Origin: UBA9630 sp037137555
Lineage (GTDB): Bacteria > Patescibacteriota > Minisyncoccia > Moranbacterales > UBA2206
Direction of reading: 5' to 3'
Assembly: GCA_037137555.1 (NCBI GenBank)
Contig: JBAXKA010000026.1
Span: 1-14,339 of the forward strand
DNA: 14,339 nt
Below are positions 6,879-13,824 of this stretch, piece by piece. The first letter of the stretch is position 1. Each line of letters opens with the position of its first letter. The notes below the pieces were generated by a model that worked only from the letters and a program-made list of their open reading frames with translations, ran no database searches and was not told the origin of the DNA. A program made the translations under genes and the position numbers.

Positions 6879-7484
6879 TTATTCTAAAATTCCATCCAAA
6901 TTTACATCATACAAAATTTGCTCTTGCACTAAACGATAATTTAAAATTTCTTTTTCTGAAAACCACAGACTGATTTCTCTCTCAGCTTCTTCTGGTGACT
7001 CAGAACAATGCATTAAATTTCGCACAGCTCTTCCATCAACACTAGTAATTTCATAAGAATCAATTGTTAAATCACCACGAATTGTTCCCACATCAGAAGT
7101 TGTTGGTTCAGTTGTTCCCACAATTTTTGTCACAACACCAACGGCTTTATTGCCTTCCCAGATCATTGCCACCACAGGACCAGAAGTCATAAATTTCACT
7201 AAGGCATTGATAATTTCTTTTCCATAATCAATCGCACTTTTATCAACTACAAGACCATTAGCTTTTCGTTCTTCGATACTACGACTGCCTTTTTTTTCAT
7301 ACCAAGCATCATCTTTATTATAATGCTTCCAACATCTGTCTGCATCAAGAATTGTCATTTTCAAACTAACTAATTTTAGTCCTGTGCGTTCAAAGCGTTT
7401 AATCACTTCTCCAATTAAGCCTCGTTGCACACCATCTGGTTTAATAAAAACCATTGTTCGTTCTTTTTTAGGATGTCTTTCCAT
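6879..7484 (-). CDS. ndk: Nucleoside diphosphate kinase with family insertions
   Basis: It transfers phosphate from ATP to nucleoside diphosphates through a phosphohistidine, balancing NTP and dNTP pools. Visible signs: FIKPDGVQRGLIGE (13-26), the FMTSGPVVAMIWEG segment (98-111), GTIRGDL (133-139) and the active-site NLMHCSES with His159. At 201 residues it is about 60 longer than the usual 140-150. The extra length is an insert at about residues 57-90 after HY, where a short loop is normal, a smaller one at 139-154 before the catalytic His, and a longer C-terminus. The usual GSD after the His is CSE here. Enlarged forms like this are, to my knowledge, common in Patescibacteria. It begins 33 bases after recA and is last in the ftsK-rodZ-recA-ndk run. 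Confidence 0.93.
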   Translation of the reverse strand: MERHPKKERTMVFIKPDGVQRGLIGEVIKRFERTGLKLVSLKMTILDADRCWKHYNKDDAWYEKKGSRSIEERKANGLVVDKSAIDYGKEIINALVKFMTSGPVVAMIWEGNKAVGVVTKIVGTTEPTTSDVGTIRGDLTIDSYEITSVDGRAVRNLMHCSESPEEAEREISLWFSEKEILNYRLVQEQILYDVNLDGILE

Positions 7485-7517
7485 GAGATTATTTTTAAAA
7501 TTAAATTAACAAAAATA

Positions 7518-8555
7518 TTACTCACCACTTGCTATCAACTCCAGTTCCGCTACTTTTTTAAATATACCTTTCACAATTTCGGCTTGCATTTTTTGTTCAC
7601 TTTTCAAAAAGGCCTTAGCTGGTTCACGACCAACTCCCAATTTAATTTCGCCAAAAAAATAAGAATTACCTTTTTTCGCGACTACTTCATATTTTACGCC
7701 AGTGTCTAGCACATCGCCAGCAGCAGAAATTCCTTCGTTATACATAATATCAAACTCAGCTGTGCGAAAAGGTGGTGCCACTTTATTTTTCACAATTTTT
7801 ACTTTTGTGCGATTGCCAACAATCTCTTCGCCTTTTTTAATTTGAGCACTGCGACGAACTTCCACACGCACAGAAGAATAAAATTTCAAAGCATTTCCGC
7901 CCGTTGTTGTTTCTGGATTACCAAATACCACACCAATCTTCATGCGAATCTGATTGATAAAAATTACTGTGCAATTTGAGCGAGCAATGATCGCAGTCAA
8001 TTTTCGCAAAGCTTGTGACATAAGCCGAGCTTGTCGTCCCATATGTTGAGCACCCATATCACCTTCAATTTCCGCTTTTGGCACTAAGGCTGCCACACTA
8101 TCCACCACAACCATATTAATTGCTCCAGAATTAACCAAGGCTTCGACAATATCCAAAGCTTGTTCACCGTTATCTGGTTGAGAAATTAAAAGATCATTTA
8201 CATTCACGCCAATTCTTCTGGCATATTCAGGATCAAGTGCATGTTCGGCATCAATAAAAGCTGCCACTCCACCAGCCTTTTGTGTATTAGCAATGATATG
8301 CAAAGTTAAAGTTGTTTTTCCTGATGACTCTGGTCCATAAATTTCCACGACACGACCTCTGGGAATTCCACCAATTCCCAAAGCCAAATCCAAAGAAATT
8401 GAACCAGTTGGAATTGAAGCCACATCAACATGTTTAATATCGCCCAATTTCATAATCACGCCATCACCAAATTTTTCCCTAATTTCAGACACAACATTGT
8501 CCACGCCTTTTTCTTGATCTTTATTCTTGCTTTCTTTTTTTTCTTCGTCTTTCAT
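7518..8555 (-). CDS. recA: Recombinase RecA
   Basis: It forms ATP-dependent filaments on single-stranded DNA, catalyses strand exchange and triggers SOS-type cleavage. From ATG 8555 it has 345 residues: an acidic/basic N-terminus, Walker A GPESSGKT (74-81), Walker B MVVVD (148-152), DNA loop L1 around EGDMGAQHMGRQ (164-175), loop L2 with FGNPETTTGGNALKF (211-225), and a full C-terminal domain. The frame extends to a TTG at 8606, which would add a lysine-rich leader and overlap the upstream gene by 26 bases. ATG 8555 fits the family start and leaves 25 bases after the RodZ-like stop. L1 reads GAQHMGRQ where many RecAs have GDSHVGLQ; the central residues are otherwise intact. No LexA-type operator is visible upstream, and it appears to be transcribed from ftsK. 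Confidence 0.97.
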   Translation of the reverse strand: MKDEEKKESKNKDQEKGVDNVVSEIREKFGDGVIMKLGDIKHVDVASIPTGSISLDLALGIGGIPRGRVVEIYGPESSGKTTLTLHIIANTQKAGGVAAFIDAEHALDPEYARRIGVNVNDLLISQPDNGEQALDIVEALVNSGAINMVVVDSVAALVPKAEIEGDMGAQHMGRQARLMSQALRKLTAIIARSNCTVIFINQIRMKIGVVFGNPETTTGGNALKFYSSVRVEVRRSAQIKKGEEIVGNRTKVKIVKNKVAPPFRTAEFDIMYNEGISAAGDVLDTGVKYEVVAKKGNSYFFGEIKLGVGREPAKAFLKSEQKMQAEIVKGIFKKVAELELIASGE

Positions 8556-8580
8556 AATTTGATTATTTAGATTAATTAAT

Positions 8581-9609
8581 TTATTGCTTTTTTTCTTCTT
8601 TAACAAAAACTACGCCCTTAATCGCTCCAGCTTCTTTTCCTAATGCGCCCTTATCTGCTCCATTGAGTTTAATATATGTTGCGCTGGCTTGTCCAGAGCT
8701 AATTACTATCTTATCACGAGCATTAAATTTTTGCACATCACCCGCTAAAACTGTTCCGCTAAAGACTAAGTTGCTATCTGTTTCAACACTAACCCAAACT
8801 GGACCAGGATCAACACTCAGCTCAACTTGAACAGCCGTGTCATCTGCCAAAAAATTATTTTGTTCGACTAAATTTTCAACTGGATTTTCTGTATTTGCAA
8901 TTTCCAAACTATCCTCCGTATAATTAGCTTGAACCGTGATATTTTCCACTGCTTCTTTTTTAAATTTATTCACCGCCTTAACGCGAATTACATTAATGCC
9001 TGATTGCAAAGAAATATCTTCTTTGAACTTTCCGCCATCATCAACTAAAATTATTTGATCATTGATAAATATTTGGGCATCTTTATCTGTTTTTCCCTCC
9101 AGTGAAATTGATTTTTCTTCCACTTGTGAATTTGGCTCAGGATTTAAAATAATCAATCGCGGTGTGTCAGTAAGCATTCCGGCTTCGTGGTATAAATAAA
9201 AAAAAACAATCAAAGTTAAGATTGCAATAAAAAATAATACCACTTTTTTGAAGGTAAAGACAAATGCTGAAATATTTAGTGGTTTTGCTTGTGCATCATT
9301 TTTGTTTTTGTCCGGATTTTTGTTTTTTTCTAGATTTTTTTTAATCCCTTTTTCTTTCTCAAAAAGTTTCACGAGATATTGTTCTTCAACGCCCAGAAAA
9401 TCACCATAACTTTTTAAAAATCCCCGCACATACACATCAGCGGGAAGTTCGTCATAGTTTCCTTCTTCCAAGAATTGCAAATATTCTAGTCGAATTTTTG
9501 TCACGCGCGAAACTTCATTCAGAGCAATCCGCTTATCTGAACGCATTTTTTTCAATTTCTCGCCGAGTGTCAGTGTGCCGACTTTTCTTTTTGTGAAGCC
9601 ATTTGTCAT
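8581..9609 (-). CDS. rodZ: RodZ-like protein: HTH domain, membrane helix, Ig-like domain, DUF4115
   Basis: A 342-residue single-pass membrane protein. Residues 14-85 are a Cro/C1-like helix-turn-helix of the RodZ type (LGEKLKKMRSDKRIALNEVS, then PADVYVRGFLKSYGDFLGV). A Lys/Asn-rich linker follows, and a membrane helix at about 119-141. Outside the cell lie an Ig-like beta-sandwich at about 150-230 (ISLEGKTDKDAQIFIN, then LQSGINVIRVKAVN) and a C-terminal DUF4115-like domain from about 258. RodZ links the MreB cytoskeleton to the cell-wall machinery and sets rod shape; no mreB is in this window. The extra Ig-like domain between membrane and DUF4115 is uncommon in the E. coli form. It begins 28 bases after ftsK and precedes recA by 25, so it is part of the same operon. 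Confidence 0.85.
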   Translation of the reverse strand: MTNGFTKRKVGTLTLGEKLKKMRSDKRIALNEVSRVTKIRLEYLQFLEEGNYDELPADVYVRGFLKSYGDFLGVEEQYLVKLFEKEKGIKKNLEKNKNPDKNKNDAQAKPLNISAFVFTFKKVVLFFIAILTLIVFFYLYHEAGMLTDTPRLIILNPEPNSQVEEKSISLEGKTDKDAQIFINDQIILVDDGGKFKEDISLQSGINVIRVKAVNKFKKEAVENITVQANYTEDSLEIANTENPVENLVEQNNFLADDTAVQVELSVDPGPVWVSVETDSNLVFSGTVLAGDVQKFNARDKIVISSGQASATYIKLNGADKGALGKEAGAIKGVVFVKEEKKQ

Positions 9610-9637
9610 AGATACTTTTTTTATATATCACCACTGC

Positions 9638-12061
9638 TTACATCTCCCACTTATCTCGCTTTTCCTGATCATTTATGTCATCGTTATAAACTGTCCCTTC
9701 TTCTGGAGGAAGACCATAAATCTCTCTGGCTTTAGCACCATCAGCTGGACCAACCACACCTTTTTCTTCAAGAATATCCAAAAGTCTGGCTGCCCGTGCA
9801 TAACCAACTCGCAACCGTCTTTGCAAAAAAGAAGCTGAAGCTTTTTTAGACTGCAAAATTTCTTTTTTAGCCACTTCATAAAGCTCATCATTATTTTCAT
9901 CATTAAAACCATTGAAATTATCTAACTCTTCAGCAACAGAAACAGTTTTTCCAGTAGTAATTTCACAAGTTTCATTTTCACTCTTATCAAAACTCTTATT
10001 TTCTTCTCTAATAAAATCCACTATTTCTTTCACTTCTTTTTCCGTCACAAAAACACCTTGAATTCTTTGTGGTTTTGGTGTGTTGGCCGAAAGATAAAGC
10101 GAATCACCATTGCCTAAAAGTTTTTCAGCACCAGCCATATCCAAAATTGTTCGCGAATCAATTTGCGTTGCTACTTGAAAAGAAATTCTCGTTGTAATAT
10201 TAGCTTTAATAAGTCCAGTAATAACTTCTACTGATGGTCGTTGAGTGGAAACAATTAAATGAATTCCCACCGCACGCGCCATTTGAGCAATTCGCACAAT
10301 CGCACCTTCCACTTCTTTGCCGTGACTGCCCATCAGATCAGCCAATTCATCAATAACAATCACAATATACGGCACATTTTTATAATCCTCCTCACTCACC
10401 TCGCCAGTTTCAGTATCAATAAGTTTTCGTTTTTCACCACTCTTAGCTTTTTCTTTATAGGAAATAATATCTCGCACTCCCACTTCTTGAAATAGTTTAT
10501 AGCGTTTTTCCATTTCAGAAACCGCCCATTTCAAAGTATTAACCACCTTGGCATTTTCCACGATTACTGGCGTAAGCAAATGTGCGATGCCATTATATAG
10601 TGACAACTCGACTCTTTTCGGATCAACCATAATAAATTTCAAATCTTCTGGAGAATTTTGATAGAGCAAAGTTGTAATAATAGAATTAACACAGACGGAT
10701 TTTCCTGTTCCTGTGGCACCGGCCACCATCAAATGTGGCATCTTATCCAAACTGCCAAAAATATAATTACCACTAACATCTTCGCCAATAGCAATACTTA
10801 AATTTGATTTTCTATTTTTAAAATCTTTGCTTTCCAAAATTGATCGCAATCGCACAAAAGAAGAACTTTTATTGGGAACCTCAATGCCGATAAGTGATTT
10901 TCCCGGAATTGGTGCTTCAATCCGAATTGGATTAGCTAGTGCCAAAGATAAATCATTTTGCAATGCCAAAATCTTAGCAATCTTAACTCCCACCGCTGGA
11001 CGAAAACTATATTGCGTTACAGATGGACCAGTTTTAATTTCACCTCTTTCAACTTCAATTCCAAAATTACGCAAAGCATCTTCAATTAACTTAGCATTTA
11101 AATCCACATCACCTCCCTTAGCAACTCCTGTGGCTTTTTCCAAAATTCCCACTGGCGGAAATTTCCATCTTAAGGCTTTTGTTTTTCTTCCTTCGGTTGA
11201 TAAACTTTTTTTAGAAAAATAATTATTTTCACTTTCCTCGTCATCAACGAACTCAGGCGAAATGAATTGATCTCGTCCTTCTACAAATTTTATTTTAGCA
11301 ATATTTTCTTTTGCTAGCAGTTCGGCTTCTTTTTGTTCTTTCTGCTCTTTCTGTTCAATCTGTTCAGTATTATTATTTTTTAAATCCTCTGGCGTGCTGA
11401 TTATTTTCTCAGGAGCTATTTTGATTAAATCTTCTGGAGTAATCAATTCTTCTTCGTTTGCATCATCATCAGCTTTATTTTCTTTTGCTTTTTTAAGCTG
11501 CTCAATAAAATTAACAATTGAAAATTCAAACGCAACAATAATTCCCAAAAGTAGCAAAGCCAAAATAACAACCAGACTGCCAGCTTTGCCCAGATATTTA
11601 ATTGATAAATAAGCGAGCGCATAGCCGACATATCCACCACCTTTTCCTTCTTTAGCCACAAGCAACATTTTAGTTGGATCAAAAAACCAATGAAAAAGAC
11701 CAGTGATACTAACAAGCACCACGAATAACCCTGCTAGTTTTGTAACATAAAAAATTGTTTCTTTTCTAAAAAATAAAACTACCCCGGCGAGAATTAAAAA
11801 AAGTGGAAAAATTAATTTTGTCCAACCAATCGCTTGACCAATTATTTTATTCAAAAATTCACCAAAAACACTCGCATAACCCAGAAATCCCAGAACGGAT
11901 AAAATAGCCAGGGTAAACAAAATTACTCCAGCAATATTTCTTCTGGTGTCAGCGGAAAGAGAAAAATCAAATTTGTTGCCTGACCCTTCGTCAGTTTCTT
12001 CTTCTTTTATTTTCTTCCTGTTTGAATTATTTTCTTTTTGTTCAATTTTTTTTCGTCCCAT
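9638..12061 (-). CDS. ftsK: DNA translocase FtsK/SpoIIIE
   Basis: A septal DNA pump that moves chromosome ends out of the closing septum. The 807 residues hold a basic N-terminus, four or five membrane helices at about 43-64, 80-98, 106-126, 145-155 and 160-182, and a charged linker (185-300). The motor follows: Walker A GATGTGKS (448-455), Walker B IVIVIDELADLM (566-577), and the STQRPS segment (605-610). A winged-helix gamma domain (about 725-785, FLQRRLRVGYARAARLLDIL) reads orientation sequences and in other species contacts XerD. All regions are present, so the protein is complete. The linker contains the 9-base tandem repeat at 11330-11365. It is the first gene of the run, and its ATG coincides with the predicted transcript start. 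Confidence 0.96.
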   Translation of the reverse strand: MGRKKIEQKENNSNRKKIKEEETDEGSGNKFDFSLSADTRRNIAGVILFTLAILSVLGFLGYASVFGEFLNKIIGQAIGWTKLIFPLFLILAGVVLFFRKETIFYVTKLAGLFVVLVSITGLFHWFFDPTKMLLVAKEGKGGGYVGYALAYLSIKYLGKAGSLVVILALLLLGIIVAFEFSIVNFIEQLKKAKENKADDDANEEELITPEDLIKIAPEKIISTPEDLKNNNTEQIEQKEQKEQKEAELLAKENIAKIKFVEGRDQFISPEFVDDEESENNYFSKKSLSTEGRKTKALRWKFPPVGILEKATGVAKGGDVDLNAKLIEDALRNFGIEVERGEIKTGPSVTQYSFRPAVGVKIAKILALQNDLSLALANPIRIEAPIPGKSLIGIEVPNKSSSFVRLRSILESKDFKNRKSNLSIAIGEDVSGNYIFGSLDKMPHLMVAGATGTGKSVCVNSIITTLLYQNSPEDLKFIMVDPKRVELSLYNGIAHLLTPVIVENAKVVNTLKWAVSEMEKRYKLFQEVGVRDIISYKEKAKSGEKRKLIDTETGEVSEEDYKNVPYIVIVIDELADLMGSHGKEVEGAIVRIAQMARAVGIHLIVSTQRPSVEVITGLIKANITTRISFQVATQIDSRTILDMAGAEKLLGNGDSLYLSANTPKPQRIQGVFVTEKEVKEIVDFIREENKSFDKSENETCEITTGKTVSVAEELDNFNGFNDENNDELYEVAKKEILQSKKASASFLQRRLRVGYARAARLLDILEEKGVVGPADGAKAREIYGLPPEEGTVYNDDINDQEKRDKWEM
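11330..11365 (-). repeat. Nine-base tandem repeat in the ftsK linker, four copies
   Basis: Four 9-base units (GAACAGATT, GAACAGAAA, GAGCAGAAA, GAACAAAAA on the minus strand) encode EQI-EQK-EQK-EQK in the disordered linker. Copy number can change without breaking the frame. Confidence 0.75.
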
Positions 12062-12067
12062 AAAAAT

Positions 12068-12096
12068 AGTTTATCATAGATTTTTAAAAAAAACAA
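12068..12096 (-). promoter_or_regulatory. ftsK operon promoter, extended -10
   Basis: On the minus strand TTGTTT (12091-12096), 17 bases, then TAAACT (12068-12073) with TG one base upstream. The -35 lies in the T-run of the preceding terminator. The predicted start, 7 bases past the -10, falls on the A of the ftsK ATG at 12061. Confidence 0.5.
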
Positions 12097-12121
12097 AAAG
12101 CCTCTTTTGAAGAGGCTTTTT
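12095..12121. terminator. Intrinsic terminator behind the 49-residue gene
   Basis: Perfect 12-base arms (12095-12106 and 12110-12121, core GCCTCTT/AAGAGGC) with a 3-base loop. On the minus strand the arm is followed by TTTTTGTTTTTTTT, a strong terminator tail. Confidence 0.88.
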
Positions 12122-12142
12122 ATGCACTACTTTTTGCACTTT

Positions 12143-12292
12143 TTAAAAAAATCCGGCATTACTTAGAAAAGTGATTGTGAGCGCTGGCATTAAAGCCAAG
12201 AGGAATGCGAAATTCATCATTTCGGATTCTTGATGCGCTGCTTCTCTCGCTTCGCATTCAGGACATCCACACTCTTTTTTTACTTCTTCCAT
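12143..12292 (-). CDS. 49-residue small protein with CxCxxC motif and one membrane segment
   Basis: ATG at 12292 opens a 49-codon frame closed by TAA. The N-terminal half is charged and holds three cysteines as ECGCPEC (C8, C10, C13) and His20, a possible metal or thiol site. The C-terminal half, from NFAFLLALMPALTITFL, is a single apolar helix (about 28-44). The start has only a distant AAGGA about 13 bases upstream. Independent support comes from a strong promoter at 12396-12424 and a strong terminator immediately downstream, which together frame just this gene. Layout suggests a tail-anchored peptide with its cysteines in the cytoplasm. I recognise no family; redox or metal sensing is possible but unproven. 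Confidence 0.6.
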   Translation of the reverse strand: MEEVKKECGCPECEAREAAHQESEMMNFAFLLALMPALTITFLSNAGFF

Positions 12293-12356
12293 ATTTTTGT
12301 TTTTTTCCTTGCTCGGGAATTAAACTCCCAATCACAAAGATTTTTAATATAAATAA

Positions 12357-12384
12357 AAAGAAAGCGGAATCACCCGCTCTCTTT
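12357..12384 (-). terminator. Terminator-like hairpin behind tviB and inside the small-gene leader
   Basis: Eleven-base arms (12357-12367 and 12374-12384) with one G-U pair and a 6-base loop, followed on the minus strand by TTTTTATTTATATT. It would end the dehydrogenase transcript. It also lies just downstream of the promoter at 12396-12424, where it could act as an attenuator. Confidence 0.75.
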
Positions 12385-12395
12385 ATTACCTCTCT

Positions 12396-12424
12396 AGTAT
12401 ACACTATCTTTTTGAAAAAGTCAA
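12396..12424 (-). promoter_or_regulatory. Strong sigma-70-type promoter for the 49-residue gene
   Basis: On the minus strand TTGACT (12419-12424), exactly 17 bases, then TATACT (12396-12401). It begins at the base next to the dehydrogenase stop codon. The predicted start near 12389 leaves a leader of about 97 bases containing two hairpins (12357-12384 and a smaller one at 12315-12329). Confidence 0.7.
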
Positions 12425-13702
12425 CTACAATCTCAAATCTGAATCGTTTTTGGCAAAAATTGCTTTCACATCAAAGAAAATACATTGTTCTTTTTTGCCA
12501 AAAGCCTTAATTTTTTCAACACCCATATCAATAAATTGTTTATGCGCAACTGCCAAAATTATTCCATCATAATATTCTAGATTAGGATTTTCAGCGAGTG
12601 TGATATTTTCTATTTTTTGCACTTCATTCTTATCCACAACAGGATCAAAAAAATCAACCGCTATTCCATATTTTTTTAATTCCTTAGCAATATCAAATGG
12701 TCGAGCATTTCTAATGTCGGGGCAATTTTCCTTAAATGATACACCCATAATTAAAACTTTTCCGCCAGCGAGTTTCAGTTTTCGCTCACACATGCGAAGT
12801 GCTAGACGCTCTGCAATAAATTTTGGCATCACATCATTCACAATCCGAGCACTTCTCGCCACTTCCATATTATAACCAAACTCATACGCCTTATGGATTA
12901 AATAATAAGGATCAACTCCAATGCAATGACCGCCTACAAGACCTGGCACAAAAGAGAGAGCATTCCATTTTGTTTTCATGGCTGCCAAAACATCTCGTGT
13001 TTCAATTCCCATTCGTTCCAAAACAATCGAAATCTCATTCATAAAAGCAATATTGATATCTCTTTGTGTATTTTCAATAACCTTACAAGCTTCTGCCACG
13101 CGCATATCATCTACTAAAAAAGTGCCAGCTGTAATAATTTGTTGGTAAATTTCATCGACATATTTTCCCGCTTCAATAGTTGAGCCAGAGGTTACCTTGA
13201 CAATATCTTGAATATTATTTTTATCCGCCGGACTAATTCGCTCAGGACTATATCCAGCAAAAAAATCTTTATTATATTCTAGACCAGATCCTTTTTCCAA
13301 AATTGGCACGCAAATTTCCTCTGTCGCCCCCGGATAAACTGTTGACTCATACACAACAACATCACCTTTTTTTAAAATTGTTGAAATTAAAGTGCTGGCA
13401 CCGATCAAGGGATCAAAATTAGGAATTTTAAATTGATCAACTGGAGTAGGCACAGCGACAATAAAAAAATTACAATCCTTTAATTCAGAAACATTGCTTG
13501 AAAAAGAAAGTTTTTCTGATTCTTTAATTTGTTGTGTGCTTAATTCTTTTGAATTATCAATATAAGTCTCAAGTTCTTCTATTCTTTTTTTATTAACATC
13601 AAAACCAACGGTATCAATTTTTTTTCCAAAAGCCACTGCCAACGGCAATCCAACATAACCCAAACCAACAACACCAATTTTTGTATTATCTAATGTATTC
13701 AT
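12425..13702 (-). CDS. tviB: TviB/WbpO-type UDP-N-acetylhexosamine 6-dehydrogenase
   Basis: It oxidises C6 of a UDP-sugar with two NAD+ to the uronic acid used in surface polysaccharides. The 425 residues show the Rossmann motif GVVGLGYVGLP (10-20), the VPTP segment (84-87), ESTVYPGATEE (119-129), the central EACKVIENTQRDINIAF block (204-220), catalytic Cys260 in GGHCIGVDPYY, and the C-terminal domain with FKENCPDIRN. The wording of these motifs is closer to TviB/WbpO (UDP-GlcNAc or UDP-GalNAc) than to UDP-glucose dehydrogenase or WecC, but the substrate cannot be proven from sequence. ATG 13702 begins directly before the Rossmann strand. It stands alone between its own promoter and a terminator. 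No epimerase partner is in the window. Confidence 0.92.
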   Translation of the reverse strand: MNTLDNTKIGVVGLGYVGLPLAVAFGKKIDTVGFDVNKKRIEELETYIDNSKELSTQQIKESEKLSFSSNVSELKDCNFFIVAVPTPVDQFKIPNFDPLIGASTLISTILKKGDVVVYESTVYPGATEEICVPILEKGSGLEYNKDFFAGYSPERISPADKNNIQDIVKVTSGSTIEAGKYVDEIYQQIITAGTFLVDDMRVAEACKVIENTQRDINIAFMNEISIVLERMGIETRDVLAAMKTKWNALSFVPGLVGGHCIGVDPYYLIHKAYEFGYNMEVARSARIVNDVMPKFIAERLALRMCERKLKLAGGKVLIMGVSFKENCPDIRNARPFDIAKELKKYGIAVDFFDPVVDKNEVQKIENITLAENPNLEYYDGIILAVAHKQFIDMGVEKIKAFGKKEQCIFFDVKAIFAKNDSDLRL

Positions 13703-13745
13703 AATTTAATATTTTTAAAAAAATAATTAACTTAAATCCACTTGA

Positions 13746-13775
13746 ATAATACACCCGCTTTGAAAGCACTGTCAA
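13746..13775 (-). promoter_or_regulatory. tviB promoter
   Basis: On the minus strand a consensus TTGACA (13770-13775), an 18-base spacer and TATTAT (13746-13751). The predicted start near 13739 gives a 37-base leader with no clear ribosome binding site. The -35 overlaps one arm of the inverted repeats at 13772-13811. Confidence 0.7.
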
Positions 13776-13811
13776 ACATTCGGCATCGCATCAGTGTTTG
13801 ATTTATCAAAC
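13772..13811. repeat. Inverted TCAAAC/GTTTGA repeats upstream of tviB
   Basis: TCAAACA (13772-13778), TGTTTGA (13795-13801) and ATCAAAC (13805-13811) form two nested inverted pairs. The inner one, GTTTGAT-TT-ATCAAAC, is a tight 16-base hairpin just behind the transposase stop. It could be a weak terminator without a T-run, or an operator, since the first arm overlaps the tviB -35. Confidence 0.45.
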
Positions 13812-13824
13812 CAAAGAAATCGCA

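Noticed and set aside
8556..8606. TTG-initiated extension of recA
   Set aside because: It adds a Lys/Asn-rich leader not typical of RecA and would overlap the rodZ end; ATG 8555 is adequate.
10827..11222. 131-codon open frame on the plus strand
   Set aside because: It lies entirely opposite the conserved ftsK motor region, with no family-like sequence, promoter or ribosome site. It is a shadow of ftsK.
12205..12510. 101-codon plus-strand frame across the tviB end and small-gene leader
   Set aside because: It runs through the terminator hairpin, the promoter and the opposite-strand 49-residue gene, with low-complexity hydrophobic content. The minus-strand features explain this DNA better.
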